The notes beneath the pieces were generated by a model that did no database searches, had not been told where the DNA came from, and saw only the letters and a program-made list of their open reading frames with translations. A DNA stretch of 64,000 nt from the NCBI GenBank assembly GCA_036654375.1, contig JAVVSD010000001.1, positions 310,001 to 374,000 of the forward strand. Reading direction: 5' to 3'. This document shows, one piece after another, positions 1 to 8,599 of the stretch. The stretch comes from RZYX01 sp036654375. Its GTDB lineage: Bacteria; Bacillota; Clostridia; Oscillospirales; Acutalibacteraceae. A program made the translations under genes and the position numbers. How positions within the stretch are numbered: the first letter of the stretch is position 1; every line of letters begins with the position of its first letter.

Positions 1-248
1 AGTTTATATGATTTTGAAATTATATTTCCAATTGTCGAGCCAAGGTCATCTCCAACTGCTTGAAGATAATAATCTGGAACACGAAGCCCTAAATCATCAA
101 AAAAAACTTGATTTAAGGTGTAATCATAATTCTGACCTGTATGAACTAAAATTTGGTCAAAATACTTGTCACAACATTTTATTGTTTCGGAAAGACGGAT
201 TATTTCAGGTCTTGTTCCGATAATTGTCATTAATTTAAGTTTACCCAT
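1..248 (-). CDS. capG: UDP-N-acetylglucosamine 2-epimerase family (CapG/WecB-like), 5' part only
   Basis: Reading the minus strand from an ATG at 248 gives an open frame to the window edge that begins MGKLKLMTIIGTRPEIIRL and contains HTGQNYDYTLNQ. These are the hallmark N-terminal motifs of non-hydrolysing UDP-GlcNAc 2-epimerases. In FucNAc pathways the enzyme epimerises C2 of UDP-6-deoxy-L-TalNAc to give UDP-L-FucNAc. About 82 codons are present; the remainder lies outside the window. A GGAGG lies about 12 nt upstream of the ATG, which is rather long, and the gene starts 7 nt after the CapF stop. The capE-capF-capG order is the same as in the Staphylococcus aureus type 5/8 capsule locus, which makes CapG more likely than a housekeeping MnaA. 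Confidence 0.9.
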   Translation of the reverse strand, partial: MGKLKLMTIIGTRPEIIRLSETIKCCDKYFDQILVHTGQNYDYTLNQVFFDDLGLRVPDYYLQAVGDDLGSTIGNIISKSYK

Positions 249-255
249 TATTTCG

Positions 256-1401
256 TTAAACCTCCAAGAAGAATGTATCTGGATGACCTTGATCAAAGCA
301 CTCGTTACACCACATAAATGTTACCATATCTTTTTTTCCGAGATTTTCTATGTTATGGGTATATCCGACTGGAATATCAACTACTTCAAGCTCTTCGCCT
401 GACACAAAGTATTCAATTATTTCATCGCCATCAATTCTTCTGAATCTAATGGCACCTTCACCAGATACGACCAAAAATTTTTCGTTTTTTGTGTGATGCC
501 AGTGATTGCCTTTTGTTATACCTGGCTTTGATATATTAACAGAGAACTGTCCTCTGTCTTCTGTCCTAATTATTTCTGTAAAACTTCCCCTATTGTCTTT
601 ATTCATTTTAAGTGGATATGAAAATTTATTTGTTGGAAGATAACTCAAATAGGTTGAATACAGTTTTTTGGCAAAAGGATTGTCAAGCTCTGGAACACTC
701 AAGCTTTTTCTGCTTTCTTTAAATGAATACAACAAGTCTGCAATTTCACCGAGAGTCACTGCATTTACAGTTTTAACATAGCAATATCCATCCTCATGCC
801 TATTGACCTTTTTCATTGTTGCATTTATTAGCTCATTAACAACATCATCAATATATACAAGATTTACAACTGTGCTTCTGTCATTAATGGTTATTGGCAA
901 GTCATTTGCAATGTTGTTGCAAAATGTCGCAACTGCACTGTTGTAGTTTGGTCTACACCATTTTCCAAAAATATTTGGGAAACGATATATATACACCTCT
1001 GCACCTGTTTCTTTTGAATAATCTAACATCAAATCCTCACCTGCTTTTTTGCTTTTACCATAAGGATTGTCAAGTGCCGCCTGTATTGATGATGAAATCA
1101 TAATAGGACACTTATTGTTATGTCTTTTAAGATTGTCAAGAAGGGTTGATGCAAACCCAAAATTACCTTGCATAAATTCGTCATTGTTAATCGGACGATT
1201 TACTCCTGCAAGATTAAATACAAAATCACAGTTTTCACAATACTTGTATAAAAGGCTCTCATCAGTATCAATATCATACTCAAATATTTCAAGGTCAGGT
1301 GATATATCATAAGATTTATCTTTACCGTATTTAATATTGTTAAGTTGCGATATTAAATTTTTCCCCACAAAGCCGTTTGCACCGGTTACAAGTACCTTCA
1401 T
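256..1401 (-). CDS. capF: CapF-type bifunctional UDP-sugar reductase/3-epimerase
   Basis: The protein has two parts. Residues 1 to about 250 are an extended-SDR Rossmann domain with the nucleotide motif GANGFVG and an active-site YGKSKKAG (YxxxK). Residues about 250 to 381 are a cupin domain containing the metal-site-like string GNHWHHTKNEKFLVV. In the family the cupin epimerises C3 and the SDR reduces C4 of the CapE product with NADPH, giving UDP-6-deoxy-L-TalNAc. I start at the ATG at 1401 (MKVLVTGANG) and not 30 nt upstream, because CapF proteins begin there, a GGGAG precedes it, and the longer start would overlap capE. It is one base from the capE stop, so the genes are probably translationally coupled. 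Confidence 0.93.
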   Translation of the reverse strand: MKVLVTGANGFVGKNLISQLNNIKYGKDKSYDISPDLEIFEYDIDTDESLLYKYCENCDFVFNLAGVNRPINNDEFMQGNFGFASTLLDNLKRHNNKCPIMISSSIQAALDNPYGKSKKAGEDLMLDYSKETGAEVYIYRFPNIFGKWCRPNYNSAVATFCNNIANDLPITINDRSTVVNLVYIDDVVNELINATMKKVNRHEDGYCYVKTVNAVTLGEIADLLYSFKESRKSLSVPELDNPFAKKLYSTYLSYLPTNKFSYPLKMNKDNRGSFTEIIRTEDRGQFSVNISKPGITKGNHWHHTKNEKFLVVSGEGAIRFRRIDGDEIIEYFVSGEELEVVDIPVGYTHNIENLGKKDMVTFMWCNECFDQGHPDTFFLEV

Positions 1402-1402
1402 T

Positions 1403-2458
1403 TTATTTGTTCTCCCATGCTGCGATTTCATCTTTAATATATCTTAATGAAAGCATTTTTTCTTTAACCTCTTCAACGGTCAAAAGCTTTGTATTACTTG
1501 AATCAAGTTCTGTTATAAGATTTCTATCTGTGTCACCGTCTTTAAAATACTTATCATAATTTAAATCTCTTTTGTCGCAGGGAACTCTATAAAACTCTCC
1601 CATATCAATTGCATTAGAGCGCTCCTCATTTGTAAGCAGCGTCTCATACATTTTTTCACCATGACGAATTCCTATAACTTTTATGTCACTATCTGCTTGG
1701 AACAGTTCCTTAACAGCATTGGCAAGTACCTCTATTGTGCATGAAGGAGCTTTTTGAACAAGAAGGTCTCCGCTTTCTGCATGATTAAAGGCAAAAATAA
1801 CAAGATTAACTGCTTCACTTAGACTCATTATAAATCTTGTCATTAATGGCTCGGTTACAGTAAGTGGCTCGTTGTGTTTTATTTGCTCAATAAAAAGAGG
1901 AATAACGCTTCCCCTTGAGCACATTACATTACCATATCGAGTACAACATATTAGAGTTTTTGACGAATCAATTGTTCTTGACTTTGCAATTACTACTTTT
2001 TCCATCATTGCTTTTGAAGTTCCCATCGCATTAACGGGATACGCTGCCTTATCTGTTGAAAGACATATAACCTTTTTAACACCATATTCAATCGCCGCAG
2101 TTAAAACATTATCTGTGCCCAATACATTAGTTTTTACTGCTTCAAGCGGAAAAAACTCACAAGAAGGGACTTGTTTAAGTGCCGCTGCATGAAAGATGTA
2201 ATCAACCCCGTGCATGGCATTTTTTACACTACTTATATCTCTAACATCACCAATAAAAAATTTAACTTTATCACTTTCATTAGGAAATGTATTTTGATAA
2301 TAATGCCTCATATCGTCTTGCTTTTTTTCATCTCTAGAGAAAATTCTAACTTCTTTAATATCTGTTGTTAAAAAGCGGTTAAGTACAGCGCGTCCAAAAG
2401 AGCCTGTGCCGCCAGTTATTAATAATGTTTTCCCATTAAACATCCCTAAACTTTCCAA
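1403..2458 (-). CDS. capE: CapE-type UDP-GlcNAc 4,6-dehydratase (inverting)
   Basis: The 351-residue protein is an extended SDR with GGTGSFG near residue 16 and the active-site stretch LSTDKAAYPVNAMGTSKAMM. The usual SDR tyrosine of YxxxK is a methionine here (MGTSK), while the Asp-Lys pair is kept. That substitution is typical of the FlaA1/CapE inverting dehydratases. The family converts UDP-GlcNAc to a 4-keto-6-deoxy-L-arabino sugar, the first step to UDP-L-FucNAc. A GGAGG seven nucleotides before the ATG supports the start. CapF and CapG follow in the operon. A CapD-like retaining dehydratase is the alternative, but CapD proteins are longer and membrane bound. Confidence 0.93.
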   Translation of the reverse strand: MESLGMFNGKTLLITGGTGSFGRAVLNRFLTTDIKEVRIFSRDEKKQDDMRHYYQNTFPNESDKVKFFIGDVRDISSVKNAMHGVDYIFHAAALKQVPSCEFFPLEAVKTNVLGTDNVLTAAIEYGVKKVICLSTDKAAYPVNAMGTSKAMMEKVVIAKSRTIDSSKTLICCTRYGNVMCSRGSVIPLFIEQIKHNEPLTVTEPLMTRFIMSLSEAVNLVIFAFNHAESGDLLVQKAPSCTIEVLANAVKELFQADSDIKVIGIRHGEKMYETLLTNEERSNAIDMGEFYRVPCDKRDLNYDKYFKDGDTDRNLITELDSSNTKLLTVEEVKEKMLSLRYIKDEIAAWENK

Positions 2459-2479
2459 AATAAGTCCTCCAAATATTTA

Positions 2480-3694
2480 TCATAAATTTAAGTATTTGTC
2501 CATTTTATTGAGAAGTATTTCGCGCTCGTAGTTATTTTTAAAGTACTTCAAAGCATTTTTGCCCATTTGCTCCAAACTATCTTTTGATTTATTTGTGATA
2601 TTTATAATACTATCAAAAAGCTCTCTTTCATCTCCAGCATCGCAATATACACCACAGTTAGCATTTTGTATTATCTGCTGTGCTTCTCCATTAGCTGATA
2701 AAATTATAGGAATCCCGCACGCCATACAAGATTGTATTTTCGCAGGAATGGTCATTGCAAATAATTGGTTGTCTGCAAGGCATACAAGAGCTGCATCACA
2801 CGCCGCCATAAAATCAGGGATTCTTTCTGCAGGTTGCTTATCTATGAATAAAAAATAATCTTCAACTTTATTATCATTAATTTCGTTTATTAATTTGTCT
2901 TTATAACGGCCATCCCCAATAATACAAAATCGAACATTAACTTGATTCGCTTTTAACAGTACGGCAGTTTTAGGTAAAACTCCCAGCCCCTGAGCATATC
3001 CTATATTGCCAGCAAAAATTATATTAAATTTTTCATCATTCGGTATTTGTGTCATTTTTGAGTGTTCAACTTTTAACGGCTTATAAAAATCTTCTGCATA
3101 CTGTGGCCAAAAAGTAAGTTTTTCCCTTGATATCTGGCGTTCTTCGATTAAGCTTATAAAAGTCTCACTTGAAGTAAAAATTCTATCACAATTTTTATAA
3201 ATATAATCGCAAATTTTTTGAAGCGGTTTTATGATTAACTGATTTTTTATTCCTGTTACAACCTCTAAACTTTGAGGCCACATATCAAGAATATAAACAT
3301 AACAAGGAACTCCCCTTCTTTTAGAGAACCAAACCGCTGGTAATGCTTGAAGAATTGGTGACGTTTCATAATTAAAGACCAAATCGGGGGTTTCTTTTGA
3401 AAATGTCCCCCAAATATAGCCACTAACAACAAAAGAAAAATAGTTTAGGGCAAGTTGAATTGAAGTTTTTCCCCTTGGAATAATTGGAATTCTAATAATG
3501 TTTATTCCATTGTGTTCTTCAAAACGCTTTTTAAACAACCCATATTCGTCATAAAATTTGCCATTAGGATAATTGGGTACACCAGTTACAACTGTTACAT
3601 TATAACCCCTTTTCACCCATTGCTCACAAATATCGTTTATTCGGAATTGCTCTGGGTAAAAATATTGACTTATAACTAAAATTTTTTTCCCCAA
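2480..3694 (-). CDS. GT4-family glycosyltransferase of the polysaccharide locus
   Basis: The 404-residue protein starts with a GT-B N-terminal domain (ILVISQYFYPEQFRIND, then a glycine-rich turn), and its C-terminal GT4 domain has IIFAGNIGYAQGLG and a nucleotide-sugar-binding E-rich region around GIPIILSANGEAQQI. It resembles WcaI-like GT4 transferases of capsule and O-antigen loci, which move a sugar from a nucleotide donor to a lipid-linked acceptor on the cytoplasmic face. The context (CapE, CapF, CapG downstream) suggests an amino-sugar such as L-FucNAc as donor or acceptor, but sequence alone does not fix the substrate. The gap to capE is 21 nt. Confidence 0.82.
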   Translation of the reverse strand: MGKKILVISQYFYPEQFRINDICEQWVKRGYNVTVVTGVPNYPNGKFYDEYGLFKKRFEEHNGINIIRIPIIPRGKTSIQLALNYFSFVVSGYIWGTFSKETPDLVFNYETSPILQALPAVWFSKRRGVPCYVYILDMWPQSLEVVTGIKNQLIIKPLQKICDYIYKNCDRIFTSSETFISLIEERQISREKLTFWPQYAEDFYKPLKVEHSKMTQIPNDEKFNIIFAGNIGYAQGLGVLPKTAVLLKANQVNVRFCIIGDGRYKDKLINEINDNKVEDYFLFIDKQPAERIPDFMAACDAALVCLADNQLFAMTIPAKIQSCMACGIPIILSANGEAQQIIQNANCGVYCDAGDERELFDSIINITNKSKDSLEQMGKNALKYFKNNYEREILLNKMDKYLNL

Positions 3695-3736
3695 AGTTAC
3701 TCCTCCTTAACCCCAATATTTAACATTTTACAATAT

Positions 3737-5014
3737 TTAATCAACTAATATTACTCCCAATATTTTTTTGCCATATGATTCAATCACATCAATTTCTCTT
3801 TCAATTTCATTTAATGTTGTTTTAAATTTTTTTACCACAAGTACGACTGCATCATAATTTAATATTTTTTCAAGCGTTTGTGCAGTATTCGGTTTATTAA
3901 CTAAAAAATCTATATTATAGTCTTTAAGATCCTCTTTTGTAGTTAGTGATAAAAGCAAATCATAAGTTCCATCAGCATCCTGGCTACTTAAAATTAATAT
4001 ATCTTTTGCATCGTGTTTCATCGTCTCTAAGTTAATTGCAAATATATTTAACATTTCTTCAGAACTTACGTTGATAGGTTCTCCTACTTTTGCGCTAATT
4101 AATTTATCAAATTTTGATTTTTTGTTTCTAATGAATTCTGCCATTATTTCAACAGAGTAGTTATATTTAATCTGATTTGCGCTTTTTACTTTGTTTGAGA
4201 ATAAATATAAAATGCAAAAATATAGATATGCGAAAACAATGCCCCCTGTTATAGCAATTGTGATATATCCTATAGATGTTTTATTGGATTCATATTTTGC
4301 CAACTCGCTTTGCTTGTTTGAAAGACTATTAATATCATTTAATAATCTATCGTTGAAGCCCTTTATTTCGTTTAATATCGGTTGATCAGTAATTTGATTG
4401 ATTGATTGATTAATTAATATTAGCTCATGATTTGCGATTTGATTATTATAGATTATTTGATTTTTTTTAAATATTTCCATAATTATTGATGCTATTTCTT
4501 CAGCAATACTATTGTCATAATGATTTATTTTTATGTCAAGTACATATGAATCATCATAATTTTTATCGGATATAGAAATAACTTGTCTTAAAAATTTATC
4601 GTCTCTGTAAGGAACCTTCAACGACTTATTTATTTGAGAATATACATCATCGCCCTGCAAGAAAGGAATTGAATATGCTATGAGTAAGCTTTTTGTTAAA
4701 GGGTCGTTGATTTTTCCATCTTGATAGCATTTTACCATAAAGGTTATATTCTCTTGATAAAACGGTTCGGGTAATTGATAGTAAATTGATTCTTTTTTAT
4801 AATTTTCACTTGATTTAATACTATTGTTTAAAATTGAAATGTCAGTTCTAAGTAAATTAACTTTTTTTGGCTTGTCATATATAAAATAAAACATACTAGC
4901 TATAACTGCAATAATAATACCAATACATAGTATTTTTCTCCATTGCTTTAATGCAATTAGTAACAATTCTCTTAATGAAACATCTGATATAGTTGCTTCC
5001 TTATTTTTAGCCAT
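3737..5014 (-). CDS. Wzz/CpsC-like chain-length regulator with a degenerate C-terminal ATPase-like domain
   Basis: The first gene of the operon encodes about 425 residues. There is a membrane segment near residue 30 (ILCIGIIIAVIASMFYFIY), a long Ile/Asn/Lys-rich external region, and a second membrane segment near residue 255 (GYITIAITGGIVFAYLYFC). A cytoplasmic C-terminus follows with a DILILSSQDADGTYDLL stretch and an AVVLVVKKFKTTL strand. This is the Wzz plus BY-kinase layout, but no intact Walker A lysine loop is visible, so any kinase function is probably lost. The start at 5014 has GGAG seven nucleotides upstream; the ATG 27 nt further out has no ribosome-binding site. The role in polymer length control is inferred from topology and locus. 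Confidence 0.7.
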   Translation of the reverse strand: MAKNKEATISDVSLRELLLIALKQWRKILCIGIIIAVIASMFYFIYDKPKKVNLLRTDISILNNSIKSSENYKKESIYYQLPEPFYQENITFMVKCYQDGKINDPLTKSLLIAYSIPFLQGDDVYSQINKSLKVPYRDDKFLRQVISISDKNYDDSYVLDIKINHYDNSIAEEIASIIMEIFKKNQIIYNNQIANHELILINQSINQITDQPILNEIKGFNDRLLNDINSLSNKQSELAKYESNKTSIGYITIAITGGIVFAYLYFCILYLFSNKVKSANQIKYNYSVEIMAEFIRNKKSKFDKLISAKVGEPINVSSEEMLNIFAINLETMKHDAKDILILSSQDADGTYDLLLSLTTKEDLKDYNIDFLVNKPNTAQTLEKILNYDAVVLVVKKFKTTLNEIEREIDVIESYGKKILGVILVD

Positions 5015-5069
5015 AGTGCGTCTCCTTAACATTAATAACATCTATTTATATTTAATTTTATCTCGTGAT

Positions 5070-5098
5070 ATTATACCATTTTATAGCATGTTTTACAA
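5070..5098 (-). promoter_or_regulatory. Sigma-A promoter of the polysaccharide operon
   Basis: On the minus strand a TTGTAA -35 (5093-5098) is separated by 17 bp from a perfect TATAAT -10 (5070-5075). It would start transcription near 5063 and give a leader of about 50 nt before the ATG at 5014. The teichoic-acid operon promoter at 25590-25618 uses exactly the same two hexamers and spacing. Confidence 0.8.
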
Positions 5099-5416
5099 CT
5101 AATAAATATATTTTTATATTGTTATTTAAAATTTGTGATTGTGACAAATATTATATGACTCTGTTGATAATAATAGCGTAACACGGTTTTGAATACATCA
5201 TACCAGTGTTGTTTTAAGGAATACTATTATTTATATTAGCTAAACAAGTAGGCTCCGAACTCTCTTCATTAACAAGCAATAGAATCCAATTAGATTCCTG
5301 TTGCAAATAATAATAAAATATACTTAACTGCTCTATATTTCTGAAAGACTTGTATCACTCTTATATTTAAGTATTAACTAAATAAATTAAGGATAATCTT
5401 AAATATATATTGTAAC
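5099..5416. other. AT-rich intergenic stretch at the capsule/cotJ junction
   Basis: There is no open frame with a ribosome-binding site. I read the minus strand here for the missing two thirds of cotJC and saw no recognisable continuation in any frame. A small imperfect inverted repeat (GAATC, then GATTC, around 5282-5297) is the only local structure noticed. It probably marks an old recombination boundary between the sporulation genes and the polysaccharide locus. Confidence 0.5.
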
Positions 5417-5620
5417 TCATTTTAGCGCCTCAGTACCTATATCCGTCAGTAGACCTTTAAGTTCTGCGTAGGGCATTGTGTAGCGTTGGCTTAAGTATCT
5501 GAGCGAAGCTCCTAACTCGCCGTCCGGGCCTCCATACTGGCTGATAATTATTTGTGCGTATTTTGGGTTTGGATTTTTTATTTTTACTGGGTATTGCAAT
5601 TTTTTTTCATAATTCCACAT
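5417..5620 (-). pseudogene. cotJC: Truncated cotJC (spore coat manganese-catalase-like protein), N-terminal third only
   Basis: The frame begins MWNYEKKLQYPVKIKNPNP and contains QYGGPDGELGASLRYLSQRY and LLTDIGTE, an excellent match to the start of CotJC. The family is about 190 residues long with a di-manganese ferritin-like fold. Here the frame ends after 67 residues (GTEALK, stop) where the family continues with its metal-ligand helices. No remainder is visible downstream in any minus-strand frame. It follows cotJB by a few bases in the usual cotJA-cotJB-cotJC order. The product cannot be a catalase; it is either a dead remnant or a short coat peptide. Confidence 0.85.
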
Positions 5621-5623
5621 AAC

Positions 5624-5875
5624 TTATCCCATACCTCCTTGTGCTTCCCATGGCCAAGGATTTTGAAGCCATTCCGCGGCCATTTTTCCTGAGCTGAAAG
5701 TTAGAGGTCCATATTTCTCCTCATATTCTTTCATTAGTTCTCTTGTCTTGATTTCGTATTTCCTATAAAGCGACATTGCCTGTTTATCCGAAGGGTGTGT
5801 GTCCAAATACATATGAAGTTCCCACATTGCAAACTGTGCTGCGGATAGTCTTCTCATTAATTCTTCTCTATTCAT
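5624..5875 (-). CDS. cotJB: Spore coat protein CotJB
   Basis: The 83-residue protein has the CotJB pattern: an N-terminal helix with LSAAQFAMWELHMYLDTHP, then a charged helix, and a C-terminal PWPWE motif close to the end. CotJB is a small inner-coat component made in the mother cell and encoded with CotJA and CotJC. Its ATG overlaps the cotJA stop by one base (TAATG), indicating coupled translation. Confidence 0.93.
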   Translation of the reverse strand: MNREELMRRLSAAQFAMWELHMYLDTHPSDKQAMSLYRKYEIKTRELMKEYEEKYGPLTFSSGKMAAEWLQNPWPWEAQGGMG

Positions 5876-6129
5876 TATCTTGCAGACCCTCCCAAAAACG
5901 GTTTATCGAGTGCCTCAAACAAGGTTCCTATTCTTAGTGCTTTTTCATCAGAATATAGTTTTGATTTTGTTTGAAATGGAATATATGCCATTGTAACTGC
6001 CGGTTCATTGGGCAATGGTGTTGTTCCAGTATAATCTAACATTTCATCACTGTTCACTTGATTCTGCATTCGACTTGCATTTCCTGCCGCAAAATAGGGG
6101 CTATACATTTCCATTGGATTCTGTATCAA
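5875..6129 (-). CDS. cotJA: Spore coat-associated protein CotJA
   Basis: The 84-residue protein carries the CotJA signature: AYIPFQ in the middle, then a Tyr and ALRIGTLFEALDKPF near the C-terminus. The start is a TTG at 6129, supported by GGGAG about eight nucleotides upstream. It is the first gene of the cotJ operon, normally under mother-cell sigma-E. A CATAGAAT upstream resembles a sigma-E -10, but I could not find a well-spaced -35, so I do not annotate a promoter. Confidence 0.92.
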   Translation of the reverse strand: MIQNPMEMYSPYFAAGNASRMQNQVNSDEMLDYTGTTPLPNEPAVTMAYIPFQTKSKLYSDEKALRIGTLFEALDKPFLGGSAR

Positions 6130-6225
6130 ATATATTACTCCCTTATTTTTTTTAGGAGAAGAAGTTTTTACCTCCCCCGTAGCATTCTATGAAATACAAC
6201 CCTTTTTGGTTATTTGTTTTTTGCT

Positions 6226-6253
6226 TTTACTTTTAATTAAATTGTGATACAAT
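6226..6253 (+). promoter_or_regulatory. Possible promoter of the amidohydrolase gene
   Basis: TTTACT (6226-6231), 16 bp, TACAAT (6248-6253). It lies 64 bp before the ATG at 6317. The match is moderate. Confidence 0.4.
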
Positions 6254-6316
6254 TATTCACATAAGTTTTAGCTTATTTTTTTAGCTTTTATAACAGTGTA
6301 AGGACGGATAAGTTTA

Positions 6317-7105
6317 ATGATTATTGATTCACACGCACACATTTTCCCTGATAAAATCGCCTCAAAAGCCTCTACAAGTATTGGAGATTTTTATAATATT
6401 CCAATGCGATATGATGGCACACTTGAAACACTTCTCAATCGTGGGATTGAATGTTATGTTGACAAGTTTGTTGTTCAGTCGGTTGCAACTACCGAAAAAC
6501 AGGTTGACAGCATTAATGAGTTCATTGCCAATTCTGTTGACCATCACAAAGACCGACTTATTGGGTTTGCCACTTTGCACCCAAACAGCGGCAACATCGC
6601 AAAACAGGTTGATGACGCAATCAAAATGAATTTGCGTGGAATAAAACTTCACCCCGATTTTCAAAAATTTGATATAGACTGTAAAGAGGCATTCGTTATT
6701 TATGAGGCAATTGAAGGACGGCTTCCTCTTCTTGTCCACACAGGAGATAGCAGAACTCAATTTTCCAAGCCTGCAAAGCTTGCAAAGGTTTTGGACAGAT
6801 TTCCAAAGCTCGATGTTATTGCCGCACACTTTGGTGGCTGGTCCGAATGGGAACATGGTGCGCTTGAGCTTGCTTTGAAGAGGGTGTATGTTGACACCTC
6901 ATCTTCCATGTATTCACTTAAGCCTCATCAAGTTCGAGAACTTATTGATATTTTTGGTGTTGATTATGTTCTGTTTGGCACTGACTATCCAATGTGGGAC
7001 CCGCAAGATGAATTAGATATGCTTGCACAAGTTGAGTTGACACATGAGGAACGAGAGAAAATATATCATAAAAACATAGAAAATTTGCTTGCAAAATATG
7101 AATAA
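6317..7105 (+). CDS. Amidohydrolase-family metal-dependent hydrolase (Amidohydro_2 type)
   Basis: The 262-residue protein is a single TIM-barrel domain. It opens with IIDSHAHIFPDK, giving the H-x-H metal motif at residues 6-8, has KLHPDFQ near residue 115, LLVHTGD near 140, and the strand-8 catalytic aspartate in LFGTDYPMWDP near residue 226. The family (ACMSD and related decarboxylases/hydrolases) acts on C-C or C-O/N bonds of small acids or ring compounds; the substrate here cannot be named. It is monocistronic, with its own terminator right behind it, and is divergent from cotJA. Confidence 0.85.
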   Translation: MIIDSHAHIFPDKIASKASTSIGDFYNIPMRYDGTLETLLNRGIECYVDKFVVQSVATTEKQVDSINEFIANSVDHHKDRLIGFATLHPNSGNIAKQVDDAIKMNLRGIKLHPDFQKFDIDCKEAFVIYEAIEGRLPLLVHTGDSRTQFSKPAKLAKVLDRFPKLDVIAAHFGGWSEWEHGALELALKRVYVDTSSSMYSLKPHQVRELIDIFGVDYVLFGTDYPMWDPQDELDMLAQVELTHEEREKIYHKNIENLLAKYE

Positions 7106-7113
7106 CCATTTGA

Positions 7114-7150
7114 CCGCCAGAGAATTTTTTGTTCTCTGGCGGTTTTATAT
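7114..7150 (+). terminator. Intrinsic terminator of the amidohydrolase gene
   Basis: Perfect 11-bp stem CCGCCAGAGAA (7114-7124) / TTCTCTGGCGG (7132-7142), 7-nt loop, followed by TTTT. Confidence 0.88.
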
Positions 7151-7170
7151 ATTACTCATTAATATAATAG

Positions 7171-7197
7171 AAAAAGCGGTGTGAAATACACACCGCT
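7171..7197 (-). terminator. Intrinsic terminator of the YabE-like gene
   Basis: On the minus strand AGCGGTGTG / CACACCGCT with a 5-nt loop is followed by TTTTT. It lies just after the stop at 7210. Confidence 0.88.
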
Positions 7198-7209
7198 AAA
7201 ATTTATTGT

Positions 7210-8496
7210 TTATCTTACTGTTCCATTGCCCCAATTGAGTATATAGACATTTACATTTCTGCTTCCCCACTGGCGACACTCACTAAGTGTATCCATATAA
7301 AGGTCTACAGTTGCTGTTCCAGCAGTTGCAAATCCGCCTGTGTCAGCTGCTATGCAATAGCCATAGACATACTTGCCGTCACTTGAAACAATATACATTT
7401 CAGTTCCATATGGTATTTGCTTTGGGTTAACTGCAATATAACCTGACTGTGCCTTTACTCCGCTTGCCGTTCCGCCTTTGCCTTTGTAAGAAGGCGAATT
7501 GCAGGTGTATGATTTGGCTTTGCCAGTTATTGTATCTATAATCGAAGTTGGAATACCATCTTTATCAAGGCTGTATCTTGATGGCAATGCAAGTGAAGAA
7601 ATTGGTGATGTTGTTGAAAGAACCTTTACTTTTATTCCAATCAATCTAACGCAGTTTACGGGGCTTTTTGTTATCTGTGTTGAAACTGCCTTTGAACTTG
7701 ATTTAACGCCATTAACAATTTTATCCTGATAGGTGACAATCTTTTCACCGTTTACGCCATTTTGTTCGACTCCTGTTTGACCAGCGTAAAGATTGACTGT
7801 CTTTTTGGTTGATGTTGAATATTTTATTATTTCTGTTGCCACTCTGGTCTGATAAGAAACTCTGTTTACACTTACAGCGCTGCCAACAGCAATTTGTGTG
7901 TCCAGTGCCGGAGTGACTTCATCATTCGCTCCAAGCGTTATACCCGCAAGCTTAAGGACATCTGCAACAGTACCTTCAACAAACTCAACAGTCTTTTTCT
8001 GTCCATCTGCTGTAATTTCAACTAAATATGCACGCTTTATAATGATTTCAAGATTTTCCTTGAGTTCTGAATCAAGTTTAGGTGTAACAACATCAAACTT
8101 TGAAATCGTAACTCCAGCCTTTTTCAGTGCATCCTTTACCGTTGCTGCCGCAATAACTTTTTTGGTCTGGACGCCATTATCATTAATTGTTATATTGCGA
8201 GCTCTCAATATTACTATTTTATTTTTTTTATTATTTTCACCCGGTTTAAAATCTGATGTGTCAAGCTCATCATTTTTGCCAAGGGTATACCCCTCTTTTT
8301 TTACAAGCTCTTTGGCATCTATTTCAGAAGTCTGAACTGTTTTGCTTACTCCATCTGCAACAATTTCAACCGTGTAAGTAGAAAGGGCAGCGGCAAAAAC
8401 TGTTCCTGCACATATCAAAGTCAAAAAAATTGCTGCAAAAATACGAGTTTTTGCTGACTTTGCTACAGCCGCCAAACTTTCATTTTTTATAACCAT
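7210..8496 (-). CDS. YabE-like secreted cell-wall protein: DUF348 repeats, G5 domain, 3D domain
   Basis: The 428-residue protein has an N-terminal signal/anchor (IFAAIFLTLICAGTVFAAAL). Three DUF348-like ubiquitin-fold repeats follow (residues about 45-210), each with a T-V-x-D-x-L-x-x-A-G-I core. Next comes a G5-like segment (about 215-280), and the C-terminal 3D domain has its aspartates in CIAADTGGF and ATVDLYMDT. This is the layout of YabE and Rpf-like resuscitation/autolysin proteins, which cut or bind peptidoglycan outside the cell. The start is the ATG at 8496 with GGAG seven nucleotides upstream; a TTG one codon earlier is too close to the ribosome-binding site. In Bacillus, yabE sits near the chromosome origin region and is antisense regulated; no antisense promoter was seen here. 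Confidence 0.87.
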   Translation of the reverse strand: MVIKNESLAAVAKSAKTRIFAAIFLTLICAGTVFAAALSTYTVEIVADGVSKTVQTSEIDAKELVKKEGYTLGKNDELDTSDFKPGENNKKNKIVILRARNITINDNGVQTKKVIAAATVKDALKKAGVTISKFDVVTPKLDSELKENLEIIIKRAYLVEITADGQKKTVEFVEGTVADVLKLAGITLGANDEVTPALDTQIAVGSAVSVNRVSYQTRVATEIIKYSTSTKKTVNLYAGQTGVEQNGVNGEKIVTYQDKIVNGVKSSSKAVSTQITKSPVNCVRLIGIKVKVLSTTSPISSLALPSRYSLDKDGIPTSIIDTITGKAKSYTCNSPSYKGKGGTASGVKAQSGYIAVNPKQIPYGTEMYIVSSDGKYVYGYCIAADTGGFATAGTATVDLYMDTLSECRQWGSRNVNVYILNWGNGTVR

Positions 8497-8570
8497 CAAA
8501 TTGCTCCTTTAATTAGTGTGGCTGATTTGTTTTGCTGTACACACACCTTTATTTTCGCCTTGATGGAGAT

Positions 8571-8599
8571 ATTATATTGACAATGATATTAAATGTCAA
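8571..8599 (-). promoter_or_regulatory. Consensus sigma-A promoter of the YabE-like gene
   Basis: TTGACA (8594-8599), exactly 17 bp, TATAAT (8571-8576) on the minus strand, giving a leader of about 65 nt. Both hexamers are perfect. Confidence 0.88.

Noticed and set aside
6130..6226. Sigma-E promoter of cotJA
   Set aside because: CATAGAAT resembles a -10, but no -35 at a suitable distance is visible, so it is not annotated.
6362..6856. 164-codon minus-strand frame antisense to the amidohydrolase
   Set aside because: Shadow of a well-supported gene with clear motifs; no ribosome-binding site or family resemblance.
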